Part shown: one piece after another, positions 43,190 through 52,003 of the stretch
How positions within the stretch are numbered: position 1 is the first letter of the stretch
Layout of the letters: each line of letters begins with the position of its first letter
DNA from: Megasphaera stantonii
GTDB lineage: Bacteria > Bacillota > Negativicutes > Veillonellales > Megasphaeraceae
Assembly (NCBI RefSeq): GCF_003367905.1
Contig: NZ_CP029462.1
Location: 2,418,001-2,482,000 of the forward strand
Length of the DNA stretch: 64,000 nucleotides
Direction: 5' to 3'
Translations under genes and position numbers: made by a program
Notes under the pieces: generated by a model
What the model was told of the DNA's origin: nothing
Database searches by the model: none
The model's input: the letters and a program-made list of their open reading frames with translations, nothing else

Positions 43190-44461
43190 ATGTTTATCGA
43201 TAGAGCCAGAATTTTTGTACAGTCCGGAAAAGGCGGCGACGGCATGAGCAGCTTCCGCCGCGAAAAATTTGTCCCCAAGGGCGGTCCTGACGGCGGCGAC
43301 GGCGGCCACGGCGGCAACGTCGTCCTCGTAGCCGACCGCAACGTCAACACCCTCGTCGACTTCCGCTTCCGCCGCCTGTTCAAGGCCAAGCCCGGCGGCA
43401 AGGGCCAGGGAGCGAACTGCTACGGCCGCAACGCCGAAGACCTGCTCATTACGGTTCCTTTAGGCACGATCGTAAAAGACGAAGAATCGGGCCAGATCAT
43501 CGCCGACCTGAGTCATGACGGCCAGCAGGCTGTCGTAGCCAAAGGCGGCCGCGGCGGCCGGGGCAACTGGCATTTCCGCTCCAGTTCCAACCGCACTCCG
43601 ACCTTTGCCGAACGGGGTGAACCGGGAGAAGAGCGGTGGCTCCGCCTGGAACTGAAGGTATTGGCCGACATCGGCCTGTTGGGCTATCCCAGCGTCGGCA
43701 AGTCGAGCATCCTGCGCAAGGTATCGGCAGCCCAGCCGGAAGTGGCAGCCTATCACTTTACGACGCTCAACCCCATTCTCGGCGTCGTCGACCTGAGCGA
43801 TCACCGCAGCTTCGTCATGGCTGACATTCCCGGCCTCATTGAAGGAGCCAGCGAAGGCGTAGGCCTGGGCCACGATTTCCTCCGCCACATCGAGCGGACG
43901 AAGATACTGGTTCACGTCCTCGACGTGTCGGGCATGGAAGGCCGCGACCCTATCGAGGATTACGAAAAGATCAACGAAGAGCTGCGCAAATACAGCGAAA
44001 AGCTGTCGCGGAAAAAACAGATTATCGCGGCGAATAAAATCGACATGCTCGGCGATTCGGACAATCTGGAACGGCTGAAAGCTTACATGGACGAACGGGG
44101 ACAGGAAGTATACCCCATCTGCGCCATGACCGGTGAAGGGCTGGAAGTCCTCCTCGAACGGCTGTGGGAGCTGCTGGAAACGTACGTCGAAGAGCCGGAA
44201 GAAATCGCCGAAGAAGTCGTCTACAAGGCGCAGGATAAGCCGGACTTCGAAGTCAAGCGGGCCGACGACGGAGCTTTCGTCATTACGGGCCCCCGTATTG
44301 AAAACCTCGTAGCCATGACGAACTTCGACGACGACCAGTCCCTGCGCCGTTTCCAGCGCATCTGGCGCTACATGGAGCTGGATAAGCTGCTGAAGGAAAA
44401 GGGCATTCACGATGGAAATACTGTCCGCATCTGCGAAATGGAATTTGAATATCACGAATAA
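43190..44461 (+). CDS. obgE: GTPase ObgE/CgtA
   Basis: Essential GTPase for 50S assembly and stress control. It has 423 residues: a glycine-rich Obg fold (about 1-158; GGDGGHGGNV), the G domain with GYPSVGKSS near 166-174, DIPGLIEGA and NKIDM, and a carboxy-terminal OCT domain (about 350-423), present in most Gram-positive Obg proteins. A GAGGTG site precedes the ATG. It begins a long operon containing yhbY, proBA and nadD. Confidence 0.97.
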   Translation: MFIDRARIFVQSGKGGDGMSSFRREKFVPKGGPDGGDGGHGGNVVLVADRNVNTLVDFRFRRLFKAKPGGKGQGANCYGRNAEDLLITVPLGTIVKDEESGQIIADLSHDGQQAVVAKGGRGGRGNWHFRSSSNRTPTFAERGEPGEERWLRLELKVLADIGLLGYPSVGKSSILRKVSAAQPEVAAYHFTTLNPILGVVDLSDHRSFVMADIPGLIEGASEGVGLGHDFLRHIERTKILVHVLDVSGMEGRDPIEDYEKINEELRKYSEKLSRKKQIIAANKIDMLGDSDNLERLKAYMDERGQEVYPICAMTGEGLEVLLERLWELLETYVEEPEEIAEEVVYKAQDKPDFEVKRADDGAFVITGPRIENLVAMTNFDDDQSLRRFQRIWRYMELDKLLKEKGIHDGNTVRICEMEFEYHE

Positions 44462-44475
44462 AAGGAGCAATGAGA

Positions 44476-44769
44476 GTGAACAATAAAGATAAGAAGAAAT
44501 TAAAAGCTATGGCCAGTCTCATGCCGTCGGTCGTGCAGATCGGCAAGGAAGGACTGAGCGACGCTGTCATCGACAGCGCCAGAGCGGCTATTACGGCGCG
44601 GGAGCTCATCAAAGCCCACGTCCTGAACAACGCCAATCTGGACACGCGGGAAACGATGGAAGACCTGGCCGATATGCTGGGCGCCGAGCTGGTGCAGGTC
44701 ATCGGCCACTACGGCGTATTGTTCAAGAAAAAAGATGAAAAATCGCACTTCGATTTTATTACGATGTAA
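44476..44769 (+). CDS. yhbY: YhbY-family CRM-domain RNA-binding protein
   Basis: Small single-domain RNA-binding protein (CRM fold) that associates with pre-50S ribosomal particles. It has 97 residues from this start, with the family's VQIGKEGLSDAV loop and the later LGAELVQVIGHYGVLFKK. I chose the GTG at 44476, about 8 bases from the GGAG core; the ATG at 44470 is in frame but only about 2 bases from it. It sits between obgE and proB, a common Firmicute order. Confidence 0.93.
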   Translation: MNNKDKKKLKAMASLMPSVVQIGKEGLSDAVIDSARAAITARELIKAHVLNNANLDTRETMEDLADMLGAELVQVIGHYGVLFKKKDEKSHFDFITM

Positions 44770-44781
44770 GGTTGGGATAAC

Positions 44782-45912
44782 ATGGCCGGTAACCGGGAAT
44801 TGCTGCAAAAGAAAAATCGCATTGTCGTCAAGGTAGGGTCGAGCACCCTGACCCATGAGACAGGGAAGCTCAACTACCACCGCATCGAGCGGCTGGCAAT
44901 GGAAATCGCCGATTTGGCAAATCAGGGGAAGGAAATGGTTCTCGTGTCGTCAGGCGCCGTCAGCGCCGGCATGGGGCCGCTGGGGCTGTCGGCGCGGCCC
45001 AAGACGATCCGCGAAAAGCAGGCCGTCGCCGCCGTTGGGCAGGGCGTCCTCATGCATACTTATGAAAAGATGTTCCGCGAATACGGGCAGAACGTCGGTC
45101 AGGTACTGCTGACGCGCATGGATGCCCAGGACCGTAAGAAATTTATGAATTCTCGCAATACCTTGCTGACGATGCTGCAGATGGGCGTCATCCCCATCAT
45201 CAACGAAAATGACGTCGTAGCCATCGACGAGTTTAAAATCGGCGACAACGACACCTTGTCGGCTATGGTCAGCAATTTCATCGAAGCCGATTTGCTTATC
45301 ATCCTCTCCGACGTAGACGGCCTGTATACGGCCAATCCGCAGACCCATCCCGAGGCTCGCATCATTCCCGTCGTGACGGAGGTGGACAAGCACGTCTACG
45401 ACATTGCCGGCGGAGCCGGCTCGTCTATCGGCACGGGTGGAATGTACACGAAGATACAGGCCGCGTCCATTGCCACCTCGTCAGGCGTTGACATGGTCAT
45501 CGCTTCGGGCAGTGAAGACGGCGTCCTGCGCCGCATTTGCCAGGGCGAGGACGTCGGCACCTGGTTTACGGCCAAGGATTCGAACCTGCATACGAAAAAG
45601 CGCTGGCTCCTGTCGGGAAGCAAGGCTCAGGGGAGCCTTATCGTAGACGGAGGCTGCCGCAACGCCCTCGTCGAGCACGGTTCCAGCCTGCTGCCCGTAG
45701 GCATCGCCGCCGTAGAGGGCGAGTTCCACGAAGGAGACATCGTCAACGTCATGTACGAAGGCCTCGTCATTGCCAAGGGCATCGTCAACTACAACAGCGA
45801 AAGCGTCGAAGCCATTAAGCGCCACAAGACCGACGACATCGAAAAGATTCTCGGCCACGAAGGCGTATATGAAGAAGTCATTCACCGCGACAACCTCGTC
45901 GTCATGCAGTGA
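44782..45912 (+). CDS. proB: Glutamate 5-kinase
   Basis: First step of proline synthesis: phosphorylates glutamate. It has 376 residues: an amino-acid kinase domain (about 1-260; VVKVGSSTL at the start and SSGAVSAGMG near 56-65) and a PUA domain (about 280-360). It is subject to proline feedback inhibition in known enzymes. It is 12 bases before proA, completing the route to glutamate semialdehyde; proC is not in the window. Confidence 0.96.
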   Translation: MAGNRELLQKKNRIVVKVGSSTLTHETGKLNYHRIERLAMEIADLANQGKEMVLVSSGAVSAGMGPLGLSARPKTIREKQAVAAVGQGVLMHTYEKMFREYGQNVGQVLLTRMDAQDRKKFMNSRNTLLTMLQMGVIPIINENDVVAIDEFKIGDNDTLSAMVSNFIEADLLIILSDVDGLYTANPQTHPEARIIPVVTEVDKHVYDIAGGAGSSIGTGGMYTKIQAASIATSSGVDMVIASGSEDGVLRRICQGEDVGTWFTAKDSNLHTKKRWLLSGSKAQGSLIVDGGCRNALVEHGSSLLPVGIAAVEGEFHEGDIVNVMYEGLVIAKGIVNYNSESVEAIKRHKTDDIEKILGHEGVYEEVIHRDNLVVMQ

Positions 45913-45924
45913 GGAGGGATTGTT

Positions 45925-47172
45925 ATGGAATCAGAAGTAGTAGTCAAAGCCAGAGCGGCTAAAATGGGGGCCCAGGAGCTGGCCTTAGTTGGTACGGATA
46001 CGAAAAACAAAGCATTGGCGTATTTAGCCGACGAGCTGGAACGGCAGTCGGCCCGCATTATCGAAGCCAATCACCTGGATATTGCCGCGGCACGGAACAA
46101 CGGCCTGAGCGAAGCCATGCTGGATCGTTTGAAGCTGACAGAACAGCGGATTCACGATATGGCTGCCGGCGTGCGCCAGGTCATCGAGCTTTCCGACCCG
46201 GTCGGCCGCTGCCTTGAAGAATGGGACCGGCCCAACGGGCTGCATATCTGCAAGGTGACTGTGCCCTTGGGCGTCATCGCCATCATTTACGAATCGCGGC
46301 CCAACGTCACCGTCGACGCTGCTGCCCTGTGCGTCAAGTCGGGCAACGCCTGCGTCCTCCGCGGCGGCAGCGAGGCCATTCATTCCAATACGGCTTTAGT
46401 TGCCGTCATTAAGGAGGCTCTCAAAGCGGCGGGCCTCAATCCCGACATCGTAGGTCTGCTGGAAAATACGGACCGGGCTCTGGTGAAGGAGCTGCTGACC
46501 CTGCGCCAGTACATCGACCTGGCCATTCCCCGCGGCGGCGCCGGCCTCATCCGCATGGTCGTCGAAACGGCGACGGTGCCCTGCGTCGAAACGGGAAGCG
46601 GCGTCTGCCACGTCTACGTCGACAAGGACGCCGACCTGGACATGGCCGTCCGCATCATCGAAAACGCCAAGGTGTCCCGGCCGTCGACGTGCAACGCCAT
46701 GGAAACGCTGCTGGTTCATGAAAGCGTATTGGCCCCGCTGATGAAGAAGCTCGTGCCGGTCATGAAGCAGGACTGCGTCGAAATGCGCGGCGACGACCTA
46801 GCGCGCAGCGTCGACAGCGCCGTCCTTGCCGCAGAGGAAGCCGACTGGGAAACGGAATACAACGCCCTCGTCATGTCTATCCGGACCGTGTCGTCCTTAG
46901 AAGAAGCGCTAGAGCACATCCGCCGCTACAGCACGCATCACTCCGAAGCCATCGTAACGGACAATCCGGAAACGGCCGAAGCCTTTCTGCGCAGCGTCGA
47001 TTCGGCAGCAGTGTACGTCAACGCATCGACGCGGTTTACCGACGGCTTTGAATTCGGCTTCGGCGCGGAAATCGGCATCAGCACGCAGAAGCTGCACGTC
47101 CGCGGCCCCATGGGGCTGGAAGCCCTCGTATCCTATAAATACGTCGTCCGCGGTCAGGGCCAGATCCGGTAA
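45925..47172 (+). CDS. proA: Gamma-glutamyl phosphate reductase
   Basis: Second step of proline synthesis: reduces glutamyl-5-phosphate with NADPH. It has 415 residues in the aldehyde-dehydrogenase fold. The catalytic cysteine is C256 in RPSTCNAMETLL. VIYESRPNVTVDA and ETGSGVCHVYVD are characteristic. A GAGGAGGG site precedes the ATG. The TAA overlaps the start of a small membrane-protein gene as TAATG. Confidence 0.97.
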   Translation: MESEVVVKARAAKMGAQELALVGTDTKNKALAYLADELERQSARIIEANHLDIAAARNNGLSEAMLDRLKLTEQRIHDMAAGVRQVIELSDPVGRCLEEWDRPNGLHICKVTVPLGVIAIIYESRPNVTVDAAALCVKSGNACVLRGGSEAIHSNTALVAVIKEALKAAGLNPDIVGLLENTDRALVKELLTLRQYIDLAIPRGGAGLIRMVVETATVPCVETGSGVCHVYVDKDADLDMAVRIIENAKVSRPSTCNAMETLLVHESVLAPLMKKLVPVMKQDCVEMRGDDLARSVDSAVLAAEEADWETEYNALVMSIRTVSSLEEALEHIRRYSTHHSEAIVTDNPETAEAFLRSVDSAAVYVNASTRFTDGFEFGFGAEIGISTQKLHVRGPMGLEALVSYKYVVRGQGQIR

Positions 47173-47333
47173 TGAAGCGCGTCGTGCAGGCCTACATGCG
47201 GACGCTGCGGCAGTACCTGTCAGCGCCGAAGACTCGCTATGAATACAAGCACTACGCCATCTGGCTGTTGTTATACGGCCTGACGCTGGCGCTGGTGTGG
47301 GGAGGAATTTATCTGTACCATGGAAATCACTAG
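47172..47333 (+). CDS. Predicted 53-residue single-span membrane protein
   Basis: Short frame that exactly fills the space between proA and nadD. The ATG overlaps the proA stop as TAATG, and the TAG overlaps the nadD start by 14 bases. It would begin MKRVVQAYMRTLRQYL, then have a charged tyrosine-rich stretch, one membrane helix (about 30-49; AIWLLLYGLTLALVWGGIYL), and a short HGNH end. No family is recognised. Its last third carries the GGAGG ribosome site of nadD, so at least part of the sequence is under another constraint. Tight coupling and a clean hydrophobic span favour a real gene. Confidence 0.6.
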   Translation: MKRVVQAYMRTLRQYLSAPKTRYEYKHYAIWLLLYGLTLALVWGGIYLYHGNH

Positions 47334-47961
47334 GCTGGGGATCATGGGGGGAACTTTTAATCCTATTCACCTGGGACACCTGATGATCGCCGAAGAAGCG
47401 CGGCAGACCTTTCATCTCGACAGGGTGCTATTCATCCCTTCGTACATAACGCCCAATAAAAATATAGACGGCGCGACGGCGGAGCAGCGCCTGGCCATGA
47501 CCAGGCTGGCGACGGCCGACAATCCCTATTTTGCCGTCAGCGATTTGGAAATACGCCGCAAGGGACGGTCGTACACCGTCGATACGCTGCGCTTTTTAAA
47601 GGAATTTTACGGCCCGTCGTATATTTTGTATTTTATATCGGGAACCGATACGATACAGGATCTGCCGCAGTGGTACAAGCCGGAGGAAATCCTCTCGCTG
47701 TGCCAGTTTGTCGGCGCGACGCGGCCTGACGGCACGCAGTCCATCGGCCAGGTCGTCGAGCATTTCGGCGAGCTGGGAAAGCACATTTTAAAGCTGACCG
47801 TACCGACTATGCAAATCTCTTCGACTGAACTGCGGCACCGTATACGCAGCGGACTGTCCGTCCGATACATGATGCCCAAAGTCGTTATAGAATATATCGA
47901 AAAACATGGAGTATATCAATGTACAGCGAAGAACTCAAGACAACCATTAAAGAACATTTAA
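47320..47961 (+). CDS. nadD: Nicotinate-nucleotide adenylyltransferase
   Basis: Adenylylates nicotinate mononucleotide in NAD synthesis, upstream of nadE (also in this window). It has 213 residues. The nucleotidyltransferase motif GGTFNPIHLGHL is at 10-21, with histidines H17 and H20, and ISSTELRHRI near 167-176 is the second signature. The GGAGG site lies within the preceding small gene. It overlaps yqeK by 43 bases, a common pairing. Confidence 0.96.
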   Translation: MEITRLGIMGGTFNPIHLGHLMIAEEARQTFHLDRVLFIPSYITPNKNIDGATAEQRLAMTRLATADNPYFAVSDLEIRRKGRSYTVDTLRFLKEFYGPSYILYFISGTDTIQDLPQWYKPEEILSLCQFVGATRPDGTQSIGQVVEHFGELGKHILKLTVPTMQISSTELRHRIRSGLSVRYMMPKVVIEYIEKHGVYQCTAKNSRQPLKNI

Positions 47962-48521
47962 AAGAGACGCTGAGCCCGCACCGGTACCAGCACGTGCTGG
48001 GCGTAGCCCAGGCGGCGCGCCAGCTGGCCGAGAAGTACGGCGGCGATGCCGATCAGGCCGAGGTCGCCGGCCTGCTGCACGACGCGGCCAAGCAGATGGA
48101 CCTGCCGGCTATGCAGAAGCTGGCCTGGCGGAGCTTCGGCAGCACCTTGCCCGATACGATCGTCTCTATCGGCAGCCTGCTTCACGGCTACGCCGCCGTG
48201 ACCATAGCCCGGGAGCAGTACGGCATTGACGACGCCGACCTCCTGGCGTCCCTGGCCCATCATACGACAGGGGCCGAGCATATGAGCCTCTTGGAAAAAA
48301 TTATTTTTATGGCCGATTATATCGAGGTCAACCGCGATTTCGACGGCGTGGACAAGCTGCGCCGCCTGGCTGCGGAAGACCTGGATAAAGCCGTGCTGGC
48401 CGGCTACGATTCGACCATATTTCATCTATTAGAGCAGGGCAAGACGATTTACGTCGGCACGGTGACCAATCGGAATGCCCATATTTTGTCGATGAAGAAG
48501 GATCGGACCCATCATGGATAA
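47919..48521 (+). CDS. yqeK: HD-domain hydrolase YqeK (Ap4A hydrolase)
   Basis: Metal-dependent phosphohydrolase of 200 residues. Characterised family members split diadenosine tetraphosphate symmetrically into ADP. The HD motif is visible as HVLGVAQAA (about 24-32) and LLHDAAKQM (about 48-56), followed by LAHHTTG and an MADYIEVNRDF segment. It overlaps nadD at its start and the LCP gene by 8 bases at its end. Confidence 0.93.
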   Translation: MYSEELKTTIKEHLKETLSPHRYQHVLGVAQAARQLAEKYGGDADQAEVAGLLHDAAKQMDLPAMQKLAWRSFGSTLPDTIVSIGSLLHGYAAVTIAREQYGIDDADLLASLAHHTTGAEHMSLLEKIIFMADYIEVNRDFDGVDKLRRLAAEDLDKAVLAGYDSTIFHLLEQGKTIYVGTVTNRNAHILSMKKDRTHHG

Positions 48522-49521
48522 GAAGAAATGGTTTCACCGTCCGAAGAAAAAGCATGCCATGCCGGGCGAACGGGAGCGGCGCAAAAAGCTGCTGCACCTG
48601 CTGGCGGGCATCGTCGCCGTTGCGGCCGTCCTGTTCTTGTCCGTGACGGCGTGGCGGCACTACCAGACGTCCCGGGCCGAGCAGTTTCAGAACCGCCTCG
48701 ACGCCGTACAGAACGGCGCGTCAGGCTCCTTTGAGCAGATCAGCCCCGATACGCCACTGTACGTACTGGTCATCGGCCGCGACGGCAACACGCCGCAGCA
48801 GGTCAACTTCGTCGGACTGGCGGCGGTCAATAAGGAAAAGAAGCATATCGATTTCATCATGCTGCCGGACAATACGAAGATTGAAGGCCGCAAGGAAAAG
48901 GGGATTCAGGAGCTTCAGGACGTGTATACTGAAGGCGGTCGGACCCTCGTTCAGGCCGTCGTGGAAGACATGTTTCACATTCCCGTTCCTTTTTATGTCG
49001 AATTTTCTGAAGATACCTTCGTGAAGATGATCGATATGAGCGGCGGACTGCCCATGTATGTGGAAGAAAACATGTACCACGCCGACGAAACGGGCACGAC
49101 GGATATCAACCTGTTCCAGGGGTATCAGACCCTGACCGGGCAGGAAGCGGCGGGCTACATGCGCTACATCGACGAAGACGGCTACCTGTCGCGGACCCAG
49201 CGGCAGGAACGGCTGGTCAAGCTGTTTTACGCCGACCGGCAGCAGCGCTTCGGCATTTCCAACATGCTGTTTTTATACCGCTTCTGGAACAATGTAGATT
49301 CGAATATTTCCGCGAAGGATATAGCGGCCCTGGCCTTCAGCTTCCGCCACGTGCCGGCTGAAGACATTCATTTTTATATTTTGCCCGGCGAAAATACCAA
49401 CGACGGGGCGACAGGCGGCAAGACGCTGTGGAGCTACGACCCCGTAGAAGGGCAGAAGATCATCGGCGCGACGAACAACGCCATCGCGCCGGCGCCCGAA
49501 CCGCCCAGCAACACGCCGTAA
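48514..49521 (+). CDS. LytR-CpsA-Psr (LCP) family cell-wall glycopolymer transferase
   Basis: Membrane-anchored enzyme that attaches wall glycopolymers to peptidoglycan. It has 335 residues: a basic cytoplasmic start, one helix (about 28-48), then the LCP domain beginning YVLVIGRDG, with arginine and aspartate positions in FIMLPDNTKIEG and SRTQRQERLVK. In a diderm the polymer is unknown, though it could be the one modified by CsaB; that is inference. It is 27 bases before rsfS. Confidence 0.9.
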   Translation: MDKKKWFHRPKKKHAMPGERERRKKLLHLLAGIVAVAAVLFLSVTAWRHYQTSRAEQFQNRLDAVQNGASGSFEQISPDTPLYVLVIGRDGNTPQQVNFVGLAAVNKEKKHIDFIMLPDNTKIEGRKEKGIQELQDVYTEGGRTLVQAVVEDMFHIPVPFYVEFSEDTFVKMIDMSGGLPMYVEENMYHADETGTTDINLFQGYQTLTGQEAAGYMRYIDEDGYLSRTQRQERLVKLFYADRQQRFGISNMLFLYRFWNNVDSNISAKDIAALAFSFRHVPAEDIHFYILPGENTNDGATGGKTLWSYDPVEGQKIIGATNNAIAPAPEPPSNTP

Positions 49522-49548
49522 GGCAGAGTCAGAGAAGGAGAACACAGA

Positions 49549-49926
49549 ATGCCAATTACTATAAAGACAACGAAAGAAGAAAGAGAACTGAAAAGCTATG
49601 AAATTGCGGCCCAGGCTGCCAGCGACAAAAAGAGCTGGAACATCGTCATCCTCGACATGGAACAGTCGTCCATGATGGCCGATTACTTCGTCATCTGCAG
49701 CGCCCGCAACAACAAGCAGGCCCAGAGCATTGCCGACAACATTGAAGAAGAAATGGAAAAGCACGGCTACGACGTGCGCCACGTCGAAGGCTACCGAGAA
49801 GGTAAGTGGATACTCATCGACGCCGGCGAAGTCGTGGCTCACGTATTTGTCGAACAGGACCGCAGCTACTATGATTTGGAAAACTTGTGGTGCGACGCCG
49901 AACGGATTCCGTTCGAAGGTGAGTAA
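49549..49926 (+). CDS. rsfS: Ribosomal silencing factor RsfS
   Basis: Binds ribosomal protein L14 and blocks subunit joining when nutrients are short. It has 125 residues with the conserved DYFVICSARNNKQ and later GYREGKWILIDAGEVVAHVF and ENLW segments. The ATG has an AGAAGGAG site. It follows nadD-yqeK-LCP, the conserved gene order. Confidence 0.96.
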   Translation: MPITIKTTKEERELKSYEIAAQAASDKKSWNIVILDMEQSSMMADYFVICSARNNKQAQSIADNIEEEMEKHGYDVRHVEGYREGKWILIDAGEVVAHVFVEQDRSYYDLENLWCDAERIPFEGE

Positions 49927-49927
49927 G

Positions 49928-50794
49928 ATGCAGGTACTGCAGGAAAACAGCATCGCCACGCTGGAAGTATTGCGCGCCAGCGACATGGGCGTATTTTTAA
50001 ACGGCGGCACGGGCAATACGAACGACGACATACTGCTCCATAAAAATCAGCAGACCGAAGAGGTCCATGTCGGCGACAAGGTTACGGTCTTCTTGTATCA
50101 TGACCCGTCGGGCCGCCTGACGGCCAGTATGCGCCTGCCGAAAATCAAGGTCGGCCAGATCGGCTATGCGCCGGTCATCAACACGACGCGCTTCGGCGCC
50201 TTCGTCGACGTCGGTACGGAGCGGGGCATCTTCATGCCCTTTGCCGAAATGAAGGGACGCCCCAAGGAAGGGGAATACGTATGGGTTAAGCTGTATGAAG
50301 ACAAGTCCCATCGCCTGGCCGTATCCATGGAAGTAGAAGACGAAATGCGCCGGGCCTCCAGGGCGGCGACGGACGCCAAGGTCGGCGACTGGGTCGAAGG
50401 GGCGGTCTACAACATGACCGACCAGGGAGCCTACCTCATGACGCGGGAACGGTGGATTGCCTTTCTGCACCGCAGCGAATTCAGCGGCCCCATCCTCATC
50501 GGCCAGATGGTCAAGGGACGCATCACGTACCTGCGCGAAGACGGCCGCATCAACATTTCCCTGCGCCAGACCAAGGAAAACGCCATCAACCCGGACAGCG
50601 AAAAAATCCTGGCCTTCCTCAAGCAGCGAAAGGGGAAGATGCCCTATGGCGACAAGACGGCGCCGGCGGTCATCAAGACGAAGTTCGGCCTGAGCAAGGC
50701 TGCGTTCAAGCGGGCCCTGGGCCATCTCATGAAGGAACAGAAAATCTACCAGCAAGAAGGCTGGACGTACTTAAAAGAAGATACGGAAGAATAA
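49928..50794 (+). CDS. cvfB: S1-domain RNA-binding protein CvfB
   Basis: RNA-binding protein of 288 residues related to CvfB/YitL, which affects virulence-factor expression in staphylococci. It has three S1-like OB folds (about 1-65, 70-140, 150-215; the second with GAFVDVGTERGIFMPF) and a carboxy-terminal winged helix (KFGLSKAAFKRALGHLMKE). The ATG at 49928 lies one base past the rsfS stop codon, so translation is probably coupled. It appears to be the last gene of the obgE operon. Confidence 0.9.
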   Translation: MQVLQENSIATLEVLRASDMGVFLNGGTGNTNDDILLHKNQQTEEVHVGDKVTVFLYHDPSGRLTASMRLPKIKVGQIGYAPVINTTRFGAFVDVGTERGIFMPFAEMKGRPKEGEYVWVKLYEDKSHRLAVSMEVEDEMRRASRAATDAKVGDWVEGAVYNMTDQGAYLMTRERWIAFLHRSEFSGPILIGQMVKGRITYLREDGRINISLRQTKENAINPDSEKILAFLKQRKGKMPYGDKTAPAVIKTKFGLSKAAFKRALGHLMKEQKIYQQEGWTYLKEDTEE

Positions 50795-50802
50795 GACGCG
50801 GC

Positions 50803-50856
50803 GCGGCGCTGAAACCGGACCCGGCAGAGGGAAGGCTTTCGACGCCGCCTTTGTTT
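50803..50856 (+). terminator. Weak terminator candidate after cvfB
   Basis: CGGCG (50804-50808) can pair with CGCCG (50843-50847) around a large loop, followed by a T-rich CTTTGTTTTA. The fold is poor. Confidence 0.3.
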
Positions 50857-50914
50857 TAGCCTGCGCAGCCGTCGGTGATTTTGATGAAAATATAGTGCGA
50901 AAATCGCCTTGGTG

Positions 50915-50923
50915 TGCTAAAAT
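50915..50923 (+). promoter_or_regulatory. Extended -10 promoter of the mreB operon
   Basis: TGCTAAAAT (TGn plus TAAAAT) lies about 38 bases before mreB. No good -35 box is seen. Confidence 0.5.
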
Positions 50924-50960
50924 ATGAAGATGATTACATAGTATAGGAAAGGGTTTTGGC

Positions 50961-52001
50961 ATGGCTTCGATTTTTTCTCCATTAACTAAAAATATAGGTA
51001 TTGACTTGGGAACGTGCACGACCCAGGTCTACGTAGAAGGGCGGGGCGTCGTCTTTTCCGAGCCTTCCATCGTGGCGACGGACGAGCGGAACCGCAAGCT
51101 CGTAGCCATCGGCAACGGGGCGGAAAGCATGCTGTCGAAGTCGCCGGAAACGGTGAAGATCCATCGGCCCCTGCTGAACGGCGTCGTCGCCGACTACGGC
51201 GTGACGCGGACGATGCTGGGCTATATCCTCAGCAAATGCGTCCGCAGCGTCCAGCGCCTGCGCATCATGGTCGGCGTGCCGGCTGCGGCGTCCAACGTCG
51301 AAAAGAGGGCCGTCATGGAAGCCGTCTATCAGGCCGGAGCCAAGGAAGCCTACCTCGTCGACACGGCCGTTGCCGCGGCCATGGGCGTCAACATGCCCGT
51401 ATACGATCCCGTAGGCAACATGGTCGTTAACATCGGCGGCGGCACGACGAATGTGGCTATCCTTTCCTTGGGCGGCATCGTCGTGTCCAAGTCTATTCAC
51501 CTGGGTAGCCTCGATTTCAATGAAGCGATTAAGGACTATCTGCGCGGCCAATACGATATCGTTACCGACGACATGACTATCGAAGAGATGAAGATTACCA
51601 ACGGCTCGGCCGTATTGCCCCTGGAAGACCGGGGCTATTACTTCACGGGCCGGGGCCTCGACGACGGACTGCTGAAGGAATGCGCCGTTCAGGCCAGCGA
51701 GCTCTATCAGGTCATCGGACGGCCCCTCATGAAAATACTCGACTTAGTGCGGTCGGCCCTTCAGGAAACGCCGCCGGAGCTGTCGGCCGATATTATGGAG
51801 CACGGCGTCGTGCTGACCGGCGGCGGCGCCAAGCTCAAGGGCATGGAACAGCTCTTTTCTCAGGAACTGGGCGTGCCCGTCGTCCTGGCCGCCGAGCCGG
51901 ATCTGGCCGTCGTCCGGGGCATCGGCGTCGCCGTGGCGGAACGGGAAAAGCTGGCCCCGGTCATTGAAGGAGCGCAGCGCATTTATAGGAGGAGATTTTA
52001 A
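50961..52001 (+). CDS. mreB: Rod shape-determining actin homologue MreB
   Basis: Cytoskeletal ATPase that positions the elongasome. It has 346 residues. The actin-fold phosphate loops are IGIDLGTCTTQVYV (about 12-25) and NIGGGTTNVAILS (about 158-170); the adenosine motif is VVLTGGGAKLKGM (about 281-293). The amino terminus, SIFSPLTKNIG, includes the likely membrane-binding turn. It leads mreBCD-PBP2, indicating at least a partly rod-like or ovoid cell or a wall-synthesis use of MreB. Confidence 0.95.
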   Translation: MASIFSPLTKNIGIDLGTCTTQVYVEGRGVVFSEPSIVATDERNRKLVAIGNGAESMLSKSPETVKIHRPLLNGVVADYGVTRTMLGYILSKCVRSVQRLRIMVGVPAAASNVEKRAVMEAVYQAGAKEAYLVDTAVAAAMGVNMPVYDPVGNMVVNIGGGTTNVAILSLGGIVVSKSIHLGSLDFNEAIKDYLRGQYDIVTDDMTIEEMKITNGSAVLPLEDRGYYFTGRGLDDGLLKECAVQASELYQVIGRPLMKILDLVRSALQETPPELSADIMEHGVVLTGGGAKLKGMEQLFSQELGVPVVLAAEPDLAVVRGIGVAVAEREKLAPVIEGAQRIYRRRF

Positions 52002-52003
52002 AA

